A stretch of 64,000 nucleotides of DNA, from the NCBI RefSeq assembly GCF_023156285.1, contig NZ_JAKZAJ010000001.1:682001-746000 (forward strand). The letters are read 5' to 3'. Position 1 is the first letter of the stretch. Every line of letters begins with the position of its first letter. The position numbers and the translations under genes were made by a program. Under the pieces are notes generated by a model. That model saw only the letters and a list, made by a program, of their open reading frames with translations. It ran no database searches and was not told the origin of the DNA. Below, piece by piece: positions 1-7,404 of the stretch. This stretch comes from Marinobacter koreensis. GTDB taxonomy: Bacteria > Pseudomonadota > Gammaproteobacteria > Pseudomonadales > Oleiphilaceae.

Positions 1-188
1 TAGGTCACCCGATCTACCCTGGACAGGAAATCGTCCAGGTATTTGCCGTCCCGGTCGATGATCACTTCGCCAAGTCCGGCACTCGGACTGCCGGACATGT
101 CGTAGAATACAAAGGTCTTGGCCAGCGGGTATCCGGCGAGGGCCAGCATGCGCCCGAGTTGGCCGGCGCCTAGTACACCAATTCTCAT
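1..188 (-). CDS. purK: 5-(carboxyamino)imidazole ribonucleotide synthase, N-terminal part (cut by window edge)
   Basis: This is the first 62 codons of PurK, the ATP-grasp enzyme that carboxylates AIR to N5-CAIR in purine synthesis. The protein opens with MRIGVLGAGQLGRMLALAG, the nucleotide-binding glycine motif characteristic of PurK. The ATG at 188 is preceded on the minus strand by AGGAG with a 7-nt spacing. The rest of the gene lies beyond position 1. Its partner gene purE lies upstream on the same strand, but 348 bp away rather than adjacent as in most purEK operons. Confidence 0.93.
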   Translation of the reverse strand, partial: MRIGVLGAGQLGRMLALAGYPLAKTFVFYDMSGSPSAGLGEVIIDRDGKYLDDFLSRVDRVT

Positions 189-380
189 TTGTGTTCTCCT
201 GCCATGGTATGGCCGTTTAGCATTTTAATCCTGAGTTCGGGAGTATGAGCGGGTTGGGGACCACTCAACCTGATCTTGTGCAAATCCGCCAGTTCGCACT
301 GCAAGAGAATCTTTCAGCTTCATGGCTTCTGGCGATGATGTGCCCAGCTCTATCTCTGTGCGCCTATTATATGAAGTTCG

Positions 381-492
381 GGGAGTCTTGGGGGTATCCT
401 TTCCAAAACTGTAGAGGGCCAAGGATGGCCCGAAACAAGCGCACATGGATGTGCTCGTAGCGTGTTTTGGAAAGGATACCCCCAAGACTCCC
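381..492. repeat. Large palindromic element, copy A, between purE and purK
   Basis: A perfect 29-bp inverted repeat (381-409 and 464-492) encloses a 54-bp centre. The inner arm ends read TCCAAAAC and GTTTTGGA. The centre contains two small hairpins on the plus strand: GGCC-AAGGAT-GGCC and GCAC-ATGGAT-GTGC. Each hexaloop fits ANGGAN, the preferred CsrA/RsmA site. A second copy with the same plan lies at 5631-5744. The remainder of the 189-536 spacer holds nothing I recognise; small open frames here are by-products of the palindrome. The element sits inside a purine operon transcribed on the opposite strand to the GGA motifs. Confidence 0.85.
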
Positions 493-536
493 TTCTCCCA
501 TGTTCAGGGCATCAGCCTTGCCTGAAGGATCTGGTC

Positions 537-1028
537 TTATTGCTCGCTTGGGTCTGGATTATCGAGGACTGTCTGTGTCTGGGTCGAGCGAAACTCTTCT
601 ACCGCTTTTCGGACGCTGTCGTCGGATGTGCTGATAATCTGTGCCGCCAGCAAGCCGGCATTGGTGGCGCCGGCCTTTCCGATGGCCAGTGTGCCGACCG
701 CAACGCCGCCGGGCATCTGGACGATGGAAAGCAGAGAATCCAGTCCGTTGAGGGCCTTGGACTGGACCGGAACGCCCAACACGGGAACCGGTGTCTGGGA
801 TGCGATCATGCCCGGCAGATGTGCTGCGCCGCCTGCGCCCGCAATGATGACCTTCAGTCCGCGATCCGCAGCGGATTTGGCGTAGTCGAACAGCAGGTCC
901 GGTGTACGGTGGGCGGAGACAACTTTGGTCTCATAGGGTACGCCAAGCTTGTCGAGCATGTTGGCGGCGTGTTCCATGGTGGGCCAGTCGGATTTCGAGC
1001 CCATGATGAGTCCTACAAGCGGCTGCAT
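537..1028 (-). CDS. purE: N5-carboxyaminoimidazole ribonucleotide mutase
   Basis: PurE converts N5-CAIR to CAIR in the cytoplasm, acting just after PurK. The 163-residue product has the class I PurE hallmarks: [13 protein letters not shown] near the N terminus, SAHRTPD carrying the catalytic His, and the [12 protein letters not shown] loop. The ATG at 1028 is preferred because AGGA lies 8 nt upstream; an in-frame ATG at 1037 would have no Shine-Dalgarno at a proper distance. The gene precedes purK on the minus strand, but the palindromic element intervenes. Confidence 0.95.
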   Translation of the reverse strand: MQPLVGLIMGSKSDWPTMEHAANMLDKLGVPYETKVVSAHRTPDLLFDYAKSAADRGLKVIIAGAGGAAHLPGMIASQTPVPVLGVPVQSKALNGLDSLLSIVQMPGGVAVGTLAIGKAGATNAGLLAAQIISTSDDSVRKAVEEFRSTQTQTVLDNPDPSEQ

Positions 1029-1174
1029 AAGCAACATCCTGAGATAATTGGAAAGCCGGCCATTGTATGTTTTGCCTACTTACCTTGCAAACCTCGGAGC
1101 CGCGTGGTCTGCATTTCATCTGTTTTATAACTGCATGTATTATCGCAGTCTGATATCCACGTCCAGGAGTAGTA

Positions 1175-2128
1175 ATGGAACCCATCCGCCCAGACGATGA
1201 TGAGTTACGAGCCGATGCGCCGATTGGTCGGTCCAGCGACAAGGTCCGGAAAGAAAAACGCCCAACACCATCGAAGCCGGGAAGGCCGGCTACGCCCGGG
1301 AAAAAGCAACCCGTAGCGGGGGCGAATAAGCGTGGCGGTGGTGCGATGCTCTGGCTGGTTGTGGTGTTGCTGGCAATCGTGGGTGCAGGCGGCTGGTACC
1401 TGCAGAACCAGCGTATCCAGGCGCTGGAGTCGCAGCTGGAGGAAGCTGACTACTGGGCCCGCCAAAGCAAGTTGGCGCTGGCCCGGTTCGAGGGGGAGCT
1501 TTCCCAGACCGGCGAAAATCTTCAGGAAAGGGGGGCATCGCTTTCGGAGCAGATTGCCTCGAACAAGAAGTCGGTTGCCTCTGCAAACAGTGAGATCCGG
1601 AAACTGTGGGTGCTCGCGAATGAGAAGAACAAGCCCCGTCTGGATGACCACGAGGAACGCCTGAAGTCTCTCAGCTCGGACCTGGCTTCCAGCAAAAAGT
1701 CGGTCGGGCAACTGGAGGCTTCGCTGGAACAGCTGCAATCCTCGCTGAAAGCCGATATCGCTGCGCTGGAAAAGCAGACCCAGACCTCGTTGGCCTCGGT
1801 TGAGGACAAGACCGGCCAGATCAACGCAACGGTTGCGGATCTGAAACAGCAGATGGCGGAGGTCGACCAGCGGGTCGATCAGCGTATCCGACGTTTTGAG
1901 CAGGAGCAGAAGCTGGGCATCGACGGCATGGAAAGTCGTATTTCTGCCCTCGAGAAGCAATCGAATGGTGTCGCAGAGGCGTCAATGGTGAAAGCCTTGA
2001 AGGGCGAACTGTCATCGCTGCAGAAGACGGTTGAAGCCATTGATGCGTCGCGCTCGCAGCTGACATCGCGACTGGTGCGCCTGTCCGACGAGGTTGATCG
2101 CCTCAAGGCACAGGTCGCCGGGAAGTAG
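1175..2128 (+). CDS. Membrane-anchored coiled-coil protein of unknown function
   Basis: The 317-residue protein has a charged, Pro/Lys-rich cytoplasmic N terminus (about 1-57), one transmembrane segment (about 58-76, MLWLVVVLLAIVGAGGWYL) and then a long heptad-rich region to the C terminus. That tail is full of Glu, Gln, Lys and Ser with almost no aromatics, so it is probably an extended periplasmic coiled coil. AGGAG lies 6 nt before the ATG. I do not recognise a catalytic motif. The architecture suggests a structural or scaffold role in the envelope, but that is inference. Confidence 0.75.
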   Translation: MEPIRPDDDELRADAPIGRSSDKVRKEKRPTPSKPGRPATPGKKQPVAGANKRGGGAMLWLVVVLLAIVGAGGWYLQNQRIQALESQLEEADYWARQSKLALARFEGELSQTGENLQERGASLSEQIASNKKSVASANSEIRKLWVLANEKNKPRLDDHEERLKSLSSDLASSKKSVGQLEASLEQLQSSLKADIAALEKQTQTSLASVEDKTGQINATVADLKQQMAEVDQRVDQRIRRFEQEQKLGIDGMESRISALEKQSNGVAEASMVKALKGELSSLQKTVEAIDASRSQLTSRLVRLSDEVDRLKAQVAGK

Positions 2129-2142
2129 GTCGACGCATGTCG

Positions 2143-2190
2143 CCGCAAGAGATGGCTCGCTTTGTAACGGTTTGTATTCATCTCTTGCGG
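2143..2190. repeat. 12-bp inverted repeat in the intergenic region
   Basis: CCGCAAGAGATG at 2143-2154 is matched perfectly by CATCTCTTGCGG at 2179-2190, with a 24-nt loop. It begins 15 bp after the stop of the coiled-coil gene and has no T-run, so it is not a standard rho-independent terminator. It could be a Rho-linked 3' hairpin or a regulator site for the lipoprotein gene at 2261. A second small inverted repeat (GTTCTGAC at 2200-2207, GTCAGAAC at 2252-2259) abuts that gene's start codon. Confidence 0.55.
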
Positions 2191-2260
2191 TAGCTCTCAG
2201 TTCTGACGCCAGGCAGTTGTTATTATCGGCCCACTCGTACTGGGACGAAGAGTCAGAACA

Positions 2261-3151
2261 ATGAGAAAGTCATTCTCCAATGCCTTGCCGCGAGGGATTG
2301 CCCCGGCCACCCGTCCCGGGTGGGCGGTAGCGCTGATGCTTGCCCTCTCGATGTCGGGATGCACGGTTTATCAGTCAATCGGCAAGAGTACGGGGTCTTT
2401 CCTGCATCCCGTATCCGGGCACGATTTCGTGCATATCCCCAACGATCAGTGGAATCAGAACAACGCGCTCCTGTATTTCTACCGCACGGATTCCCAGTGG
2501 GCGGCCGATGAACTGGAAGCGCCCAGCGTTTACATAGACGACGTACATTATTTCAACATCCGCAATGATAGCTACACGTGGCTGGAGGTCAGTCCCGGCG
2601 AACGGCACATCACCATGAGACGGCCGCTGCTGGGGCTCGAAGGTGTCAATTCATTCGCGCTCAGCAAAATTGCGGACGCCTCGCTCAAGGTGGAGCCCGG
2701 GCACATCTATTACCTCCGCTACAATGAGCTTTCGGAGCCCGAGGAGCCAAACCCTGCGCTCGATCCGGAAGACCCGCTGGCGCAGGGTGACCTGCAGCTG
2801 GTGACCCGTGATTACGCCATGCAGGCCGACGAACTCATTTCGACGCGTTTCCTGAACAGCGACATGCTGGCACCGAACCACGCCGCGGCGTCCATTGTCG
2901 AGGTGAATGAAGACAAGGATTACGAGAAAACCCTGGAATTCCTGCAGGAAGAACGTGAGCTTGAAATCCAGCGACTTGAGGCGGAGGGCAAGTACGAACC
3001 CGCGCCCTGGTATTGGCCATTCGGTGGCGGGCCGACGGTGCCGCTGGAAACTGACCGGAAAATCCGCGAGCTCAAGTCCAATTACGCCCAGCTCCAGAAA
3101 GAGCGAGAGCGGCGGGAAGAGGAAGAATCCGGCGGGTGGTGGATCTTCTGA
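2261..3151 (+). CDS. Putative lipoprotein with DUF2846-like domain
   Basis: The 296-residue product has a long signal peptide ending in a lipobox-like LSMSGC (Cys at about 34), so it is probably lipidated and anchored to a membrane. Residues about 65-160 (ALLYFYRTDSQW, VYIDDVHYFNI, a glycine/histidine turn and a GHIYYLRY strand) resemble the DUF2846 beta-sandwich. The C-terminal third is charged, helical and ends in WWIF. Function is unknown. The start has only a weak Shine-Dalgarno (GAAGAG). Confidence 0.7.
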   Translation: MRKSFSNALPRGIAPATRPGWAVALMLALSMSGCTVYQSIGKSTGSFLHPVSGHDFVHIPNDQWNQNNALLYFYRTDSQWAADELEAPSVYIDDVHYFNIRNDSYTWLEVSPGERHITMRRPLLGLEGVNSFALSKIADASLKVEPGHIYYLRYNELSEPEEPNPALDPEDPLAQGDLQLVTRDYAMQADELISTRFLNSDMLAPNHAAASIVEVNEDKDYEKTLEFLQEERELEIQRLEAEGKYEPAPWYWPFGGGPTVPLETDRKIRELKSNYAQLQKERERREEEESGGWWIF

Positions 3152-3253
3152 TCATTGGCCCGGGCGACGACTCGAGTGCGGCTTTGGCCAATTGTCGTAA
3201 AGGCAATCCCTGACTAAACTCTGCCCAGCCAAGTGGTGCAGGAAGCTGAGACA

Positions 3254-3493
3254 ATGTCACGGAAAATCCAATCAGAACGTCAGGGGCGCGTGGAAAGGCT
3301 GACCGGAGATCTGATACCGAGGCTCACGGCGCGCCTCAGTGAGTGGCGCAGCCGTCTCGATGAGCTCAATGTGTCACTTGCCAGTCGCGCAATACCCGAT
3401 GAACGACGGGCAAGGGTGAGTGAGCTGTCGCTACGGGAGAAAGCCGCCCGGGCGGGCCAGGTGAAGAGCGGATCGGAGCAGGATCAGGCGTGA
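3254..3493 (+). CDS. Small hypothetical protein
   Basis: This 79-residue, highly charged, mostly helical protein (MSRKIQSERQGRVERLTGDL...) has no recognised domain. I start it at the ATG at 3254, which has AGGA 10 nt upstream, rather than the in-frame GTG at 3233. It lies between the lipoprotein gene and the tRNA cluster. The coding call rests on composition and the ribosome site only. Confidence 0.5.
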   Translation: MSRKIQSERQGRVERLTGDLIPRLTARLSEWRSRLDELNVSLASRAIPDERRARVSELSLREKAARAGQVKSGSEQDQA

Positions 3494-3583
3494 TTGTCTG
3501 ATCAATAAATAGGCGGCCATGAGCCGAAAATTGTCCGATTTTTAATGGCTTGGGCATTTTTCGAGAAAATTTCCGTAAAAGGT

Positions 3584-3611
3584 TTGACACCGCCAACGAA
3601 ATGCTTAAAAT
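3584..3611 (+). promoter_or_regulatory. Sigma-70 promoter of the tRNA-Val/Asp/Val operon
   Basis: A perfect -35 TTGACA (3584-3589), a 16-bp spacer and a -10 TAAAAT (3606-3611) lie just before the first tRNA. The GC-rich stretch after the -10 (GCGCC) is typical of stringently controlled stable-RNA promoters. The preceding sequence is AT-rich, as in an UP element. Confidence 0.8.
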
Positions 3612-3667
3612 GCGCCTCTCACTTGCTTGAGAGAGCAAGCGTTTGAAAGCCTCTAGAAGGTCGGTTG

Positions 3668-3743
3668 GGGTGGTTAGCTCAGCTGGGAGAGCATCGCCCT
3701 TACAAGGCGAGGGTCGCAGGTTCGATCCCTGCACCACCCACCA
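3668..3743 (+). tRNA. tRNA-Val (anticodon TAC), first copy
   Basis: A complete 76-nt cloverleaf with encoded CCA. The acceptor stem is GGGTGGT/ACCACCC, the anticodon loop CTTACAA gives TAC (Val), and the T arm is GCAGGTTCGATCCCTGC. It is identical over its full length to the copy at 3904-3979. Confidence 0.97.
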
Positions 3744-3818
3744 ATTCAGAGTCTTTCAGGCATCACCGGATCACCCCATCCGGTTTCAGGTTCCTGGCTT
3801 CAAAGCCGGAATTGATGC

Positions 3819-3895
3819 GGAGCGGTAGTTCAGTTGGTTAGAATACCGGCCTGTCACGCCGGGGGTCGCGGGTTCGAGTCCCGTCCGCTCCGCCA
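3819..3895 (+). tRNA. tRNA-Asp (anticodon GTC)
   Basis: A complete 77-nt tRNA with encoded CCA. The acceptor stem is GGAGCGG/CCGCTCC, the anticodon loop CTGTCAC gives GTC (Asp), and the discriminator base is G, as expected for tRNA-Asp. It is flanked by two identical tRNA-Val genes and is presumably co-transcribed with them. Confidence 0.97.
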
Positions 3896-3903
3896 TTTTT
3901 CCC

Positions 3904-3979
3904 GGGTGGTTAGCTCAGCTGGGAGAGCATCGCCCTTACAAGGCGAGGGTCGCAGGTTCGATCCCTGCACCACCCACCA
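3904..3979 (+). tRNA. tRNA-Val (anticodon TAC), second copy
   Basis: Identical in all 76 positions to 3668-3743, including CCA. It lies 8 bp after tRNA-Asp and just before a strong terminator, so it is the last gene of the three-tRNA transcript. Confidence 0.97.
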
Positions 3980-3987
3980 GAATTCAA

Positions 3988-4021
3988 AAGAGGGCCGGTT
4001 TTTAACCGGCCCTCTTTTTTT
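3988..4021 (+). terminator. Rho-independent terminator of the tRNA operon
   Basis: A 13-bp perfect stem (AAGAGGGCCGGTT with AACCGGCCCTCTT, 3-nt TTT loop) is followed by a run of Ts to 4021. Confidence 0.93.
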
Positions 4022-4028
4022 GTGTCTG

Positions 4029-4052
4029 AAAAAAGGGGCGGTTGCCCGCCCC
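4029..4052 (-). terminator. Rho-independent terminator of the FabG-like gene
   Basis: Read on the minus strand, GGGGCGG pairs with CCGCCCC around a 4-nt loop and is followed by six Ts. It lies 11 bp past the stop codon of the reductase gene that ends at 4063. It faces the tRNA terminator, insulating the two convergent units. Confidence 0.88.
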
Positions 4053-4062
4053 GTCGTTCCGG

Positions 4063-5469
4063 TTATTTCCCAATCAAGGATTGTCCGCACACCCGAACCA
4101 CGTTGCCGTTGACGCCGCTGGAAGCAGGGCTGCAATACCAGGCAATGGCTTCGGCCACGTCGACCGGTTGGCCACCCTGAGAAAGGCTGTTCATGCGACG
4201 GCCCGCTTCACGGATAGTGATTGGCATGGCGGCCGTCATCTGGGTTTCGATGAAGCCCGGTGCAATGGCGTTGATGGTAATGCCATTTTTCAGCTGTTTT
4301 GCCATGGATTCGACATAACCGATGACACCGGCCTTGGCGGTGGAGTAATTGGTCTGGCCAAAGTTGCCGGCGATACCGCTGATGGAAGAGATGCAGACGA
4401 TTCGCCCGTTCTGGCGCAGCAGCGCCCGCTTCATCAGTTCCTCATCGATGTGTTCTTCGGCAGACAGGTTAACCGCGATGGCCATGTCCCAGAAGTGCTC
4501 GGGCATGTTGCCGAGTGTTTTGTCCCGCGTGATCCCGGCGTTGTGGATCACCAGGTCGATACCACCAAAGTGCTCCTCGGCAAAATCGGCGATCAGCTTG
4601 GGCGCGCTTTCATCGGTGATGTCGCAGGCCAAGGCTTTGCCCTTGATGGAATCGGTGACTTTCTGGAGGTCTTCCATCGCGGGTGGAATGTCCAGCCCGA
4701 TAACCGTTGCACCGTCACGGGCCAGGGTGCGCGCGATCGCTTCGCCGATACCCCGGGAAGCGCCGGTGACCAGAGCCACCTTGCCGGTGAGCGGCGCCAC
4801 CGGGTTCGTGGCTGGTGCTTCGGTGCTCTTGCCAATGCGGACGACCTGACCATCAACATAGGCCGACCGTACCGAGAGGAAAAAGCGGACGCTGGAGTCC
4901 AGTTGTTCCTCGGCCCCTGGCGCCATTCGAATCAGGTTGGCGGTCGCGCCTTTCTTGCCAATCTCCTTGCCCACGGCCCGAACGAAGCCCTCAAGCGCCT
5001 GTTGGGCCGCTGCCTGAGGTGCCTTTCGGCAGCTCGCCGGATCCATCCCGATCACGAGAACACGCCCGTTTACGGCAAGCTTTTTAATGGTAGGGTGGAA
5101 GAAGTCGTAAAGCGCCCGCAGTCCCTCCGGCGTCTTGATGCCGGTGGCGTCAAAGACCAGGGCTGAAAATTTCTGGTTAATATCTCCGGTAATCTCCAGC
5201 GCTTTAGCCTTGTTTCCCGCTTTGGCGGAGTCGGCGAGCGTATCCGGACCTGAGGCGTGATGCAGGGTAGCGGCGCTCGCTCCGAGAGTAGCGCCAACAG
5301 TGGCGATGGCTCGGGCACCATCGGCGGCACCGACCAGGACATCACCTTCGATGAAGGGCTGGTCGGTACGCTTGAGGCGTTTCAGCGGAATCGGAGATGG
5401 CAGTCCCAGTGATTGGGCGGCGGTTTTACCCACCGGTGTATTGACGAATTTGAGATAGAGGTCAGACAT
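4063..5469 (-). CDS. High-molecular-weight 3-oxoacyl-ACP/CoA reductase (FabG4-like, two Rossmann domains)
   Basis: This 468-residue short-chain dehydrogenase is about twice the usual FabG length. The N-terminal half (about 1-200) is a degenerate Rossmann-like domain without a clear cofactor motif. The C-terminal half has VTGASRGIGEAIA for NAD(P)H binding, the NAG motif (HNAGITRDK), catalytic Ser (SSISG) and YSTAKAG with Tyr and Lys. This matches the high-molecular-weight FabG (FabG4) family, which reduces 3-oxoacyl thioesters. It is divergent from a FadI-like thiolase, suggesting a joint role in fatty-acid chemistry. AAGGA precedes the ATG. Gene names vary, so none is given. Confidence 0.88.
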   Translation of the reverse strand: MSDLYLKFVNTPVGKTAAQSLGLPSPIPLKRLKRTDQPFIEGDVLVGAADGARAIATVGATLGASAATLHHASGPDTLADSAKAGNKAKALEITGDINQKFSALVFDATGIKTPEGLRALYDFFHPTIKKLAVNGRVLVIGMDPASCRKAPQAAAQQALEGFVRAVGKEIGKKGATANLIRMAPGAEEQLDSSVRFFLSVRSAYVDGQVVRIGKSTEAPATNPVAPLTGKVALVTGASRGIGEAIARTLARDGATVIGLDIPPAMEDLQKVTDSIKGKALACDITDESAPKLIADFAEEHFGGIDLVIHNAGITRDKTLGNMPEHFWDMAIAVNLSAEEHIDEELMKRALLRQNGRIVCISSISGIAGNFGQTNYSTAKAGVIGYVESMAKQLKNGITINAIAPGFIETQMTAAMPITIREAGRRMNSLSQGGQPVDVAEAIAWYCSPASSGVNGNVVRVCGQSLIGK

Positions 5470-5630
5470 GGGTTCTTCCTTGCGTTCACAATGAGTGTCA
5501 ATTTGACCTACAGGGTAAAGAATCCTTTAGTTTTTGTATTGACTCAATGCCTATGGTCGATTGTCAGAGGCGCCAATGAGCAAGATTGTCTCGGCGCTAG
5601 ACTGGCTGTGCTGATTTTTGAATGTCGGGA

Positions 5631-5744
5631 AGGGGGATTGGGAATACCTGTCCAAAACTGTGCGGAGCCATGGATGGCGGAGCTCAAGCGTCACATGGAC
5701 GTGCCGCAAGGAGCGTGTTTTGGACAGGTATTCCCAATCCCCCT
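5631..5744. repeat. Large palindromic element, copy B, before the thiolase gene
   Basis: A perfect 28-bp inverted repeat (5631-5658 and 5717-5744) encloses a 58-bp centre. The plan and much of the core match copy A at 381-492: inner arms TCCAAAAC/GTTTTGGA, a GCC-ATGGAT-GGC hairpin, AAGCG, and CAC-ATGGAC-GTG. Arm bases that differ from copy A change on both sides, so pairing is kept. It lies in the 316-bp spacer between the divergent reductase and thiolase genes and ends 41 bp before the thiolase ATG, so it may be part of that gene's 5' leader. I see nothing else definite in the spacer. Confidence 0.87.
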
Positions 5745-5785
5745 CGGCACGATTCCTTAATTCCACTCCCAAACAGGTAAAAATT

Positions 5786-7111
5786 ATGGCACAGGCCCCG
5801 AAACGCACATCGAAAAAGTCATCCGCTAACAAGACTGATAATGGCATCCGTCGGGTCGCCGTTCTCGGCGGAAACCGCATTCCCTTCGCCAAATCCAACA
5901 CTGCCTACAGCAAGATCAGTAACCAGGAGCTGCTGACCTCTGCGCTGCGCGGTCTGGTGGATCGGTTTGATCTCCAGGGCAAGCGAATGGGTGAGGTCGT
6001 GGCGGGTGCGGTCATCAAGCATTCCCGCGATTTCAACCTGACCCGGGAGTCTGTGCTCAGCTGCGGGCTGGCGCCGGAAACGTCGGCGTACGACATTCAG
6101 CAGGCGTGTGGTACCGGATTGGAGGCAGCGATCCTGGTGGCCAACAAGATTGCGCTTGGTCAGATTGAATGTGGTATTGCCGGCGGTACGGATACCACTT
6201 CAGATGCCCCCATTGGTGTTGGCGAGGGACTGCGGGAAATTCTGCTGGATCTGAACCGGGCGAAAACCACCAAAGAGCGACTGAGGATTCTCGGACGGTT
6301 CCGTCCCGGGCATCTGGTTCCGGAAATTCCGGAAAATGGCGAGCCCCGGACGGGCATGTCGATGGGCGAGCATTGTCAGGTAACGGCGAAGGAATGGGAT
6401 ATCCCTCGCGAAGACCAGGATGTGCTTGCCTGGGAGAGCCATCAGAAGCTGGCCAAAGCCTACGAGGAAGGCTTCTTCAGCGACCTGATGACACCGCTTG
6501 CCGGTCTGGAGAAGGACAACATTCTGCGTCCGGACACCACACTGGAAAAGCTGGCCACCCTGAAACCGGTGTTTGATCGGGAGCATGGCACGATGACGGC
6601 CGCCAACAGCACGGCGTTGACGGATGGCGCGTCCTGTGTACTTTTGGCCAGCGAGGACTGGGCCAGGGAGAATAACCTGGAAGTGAAAGCCTGGCTGACG
6701 TTCTCGGAAGTGGCCGCCGTCGATTTCGTCGACAAGAAAGAGGGCCTGCTGATGGCCCCGGCCTACGCGGTTCCGCGGATGCTGGAGCGGGCGGGGCTTA
6801 CGCTGCAGGATTTCGATTTCTATGAAATCCACGAAGCGTTCGCCGCTCAGGTGCTCTCAACCCTGAAAGCATGGGAGAATCCGGCGTTCTGTAAAGAGCG
6901 GCTGGGGCTGGACGCGCCGCTGGGCAGCATTGATCGGGACAAGTTGAACGTCAAGGGCAGCAGCCTGGCGACCGGGCATCCCTTTGCAGCAACCGGCGGA
7001 CGCATCGTGGCAACCCTGGCGAAGCTTCTGGAGGAAAAGGGAAGCGGTCGTGGGTTGATCTCGATTTGTGCCGCGGGCGGCCAGGGGGTTACTGCGATTC
7101 TGGAACGCTAA
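5786..7111 (+). CDS. fadI: Acetyl-CoA acyltransferase (FadI-like thiolase)
   Basis: Thiolases cleave 3-ketoacyl-CoA with CoA in beta-oxidation, or condense in reverse. The 441-residue product has the nucleophile site QQACGTGLEAA, the YEIHEAFAAQV box with catalytic His, NVKGSSLATGHPFAATGGR and the C-terminal CAAGGQG with the second Cys. The early VLGGNRIPFAK motif resembles FadI. The ATG at 5786 follows AGGT at 8 nt; a longer frame from 5618 would run through the palindromic repeat and is rejected. No fadJ-like gene is adjacent, so the exact role (fadI versus an atoB-like enzyme) is uncertain. Confidence 0.85.
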   Translation: MAQAPKRTSKKSSANKTDNGIRRVAVLGGNRIPFAKSNTAYSKISNQELLTSALRGLVDRFDLQGKRMGEVVAGAVIKHSRDFNLTRESVLSCGLAPETSAYDIQQACGTGLEAAILVANKIALGQIECGIAGGTDTTSDAPIGVGEGLREILLDLNRAKTTKERLRILGRFRPGHLVPEIPENGEPRTGMSMGEHCQVTAKEWDIPREDQDVLAWESHQKLAKAYEEGFFSDLMTPLAGLEKDNILRPDTTLEKLATLKPVFDREHGTMTAANSTALTDGASCVLLASEDWARENNLEVKAWLTFSEVAAVDFVDKKEGLLMAPAYAVPRMLERAGLTLQDFDFYEIHEAFAAQVLSTLKAWENPAFCKERLGLDAPLGSIDRDKLNVKGSSLATGHPFAATGGRIVATLAKLLEEKGSGRGLISICAAGGQGVTAILER

Positions 7112-7127
7112 GTTTCTGGAATATCCT

Positions 7128-7156
7128 TTGACAGGTTACATTCCAGCCCGTATCAT
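7128..7156 (+). promoter_or_regulatory. Sigma-70 promoter of tRNA-fMet
   Basis: Perfect -35 TTGACA (7128-7133), 17-bp spacer and -10 TATCAT (7151-7156), followed by the GC-rich CGCGCC typical of growth-rate-controlled stable RNA promoters. Confidence 0.82.
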
Positions 7157-7202
7157 TCGCGCCACGTTGATCGGGGGTTCCCCGAAAGACAACCAGTTTT
7201 GA

Positions 7203-7279
<77 letters not shown>

Positions 7280-7289
7280 CTATTGAAAC

Positions 7290-7311
7290 AAAGCCCGCAT
7301 TCGCGGGCTTT
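7290..7311 (+). terminator. Probable terminator of tRNA-fMet
   Basis: A 9-bp stem (AAAGCCCGC with GCGGGCTTT, 4-nt loop) begins 11 bp after the tRNA and is followed by the interrupted T-rich TGTTGCTTTA. Confidence 0.75.
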
Positions 7312-7329
7312 GTTGCTTTAGGCTTTCAG

Positions 7330-7368
7330 AAAAAAGGCAGATCAGTCGGGAACTGATCTGCCTTTTTT
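7330..7368. terminator. Bidirectional rho-independent terminator
   Basis: A perfect 17-bp palindrome (AAAAAAGGCAGATCAGT with its complement, loop CGGGA) has Ts at the 3' end on both strands. It serves tRNA-fMet readthrough from the left and the M23 peptidase gene from the right. Confidence 0.92.
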
Positions 7369-7404
7369 GTTTCCGTTGCCCCGCCCCGACATCAGCTGTC
7401 AGTT

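Noticed and set aside
225..485. Small open frames on both strands across the purE-purK spacer
   Set aside because: They are produced by the palindromic element and have no ribosome site or coding-like composition.
462..1130. 222-codon plus-strand frame over purE
   Set aside because: It is antisense to the well-supported purE gene and has no recognisable domain.
2200..2259. 8-bp inverted repeat abutting the lipoprotein start as a riboswitch
   Set aside because: It is too short and lacks any known riboswitch core; noted only as a minor inverted repeat.
4042..5166. 374-codon plus-strand frame over the FabG-like gene
   Set aside because: It is antisense to a gene with intact SDR motifs and begins inside a terminator region.
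5618..5785. N-terminal extension of the thiolase
   Set aside because: It translates through the palindromic repeat; the ATG at 5786 has a proper ribosome site and the normal family N terminus.
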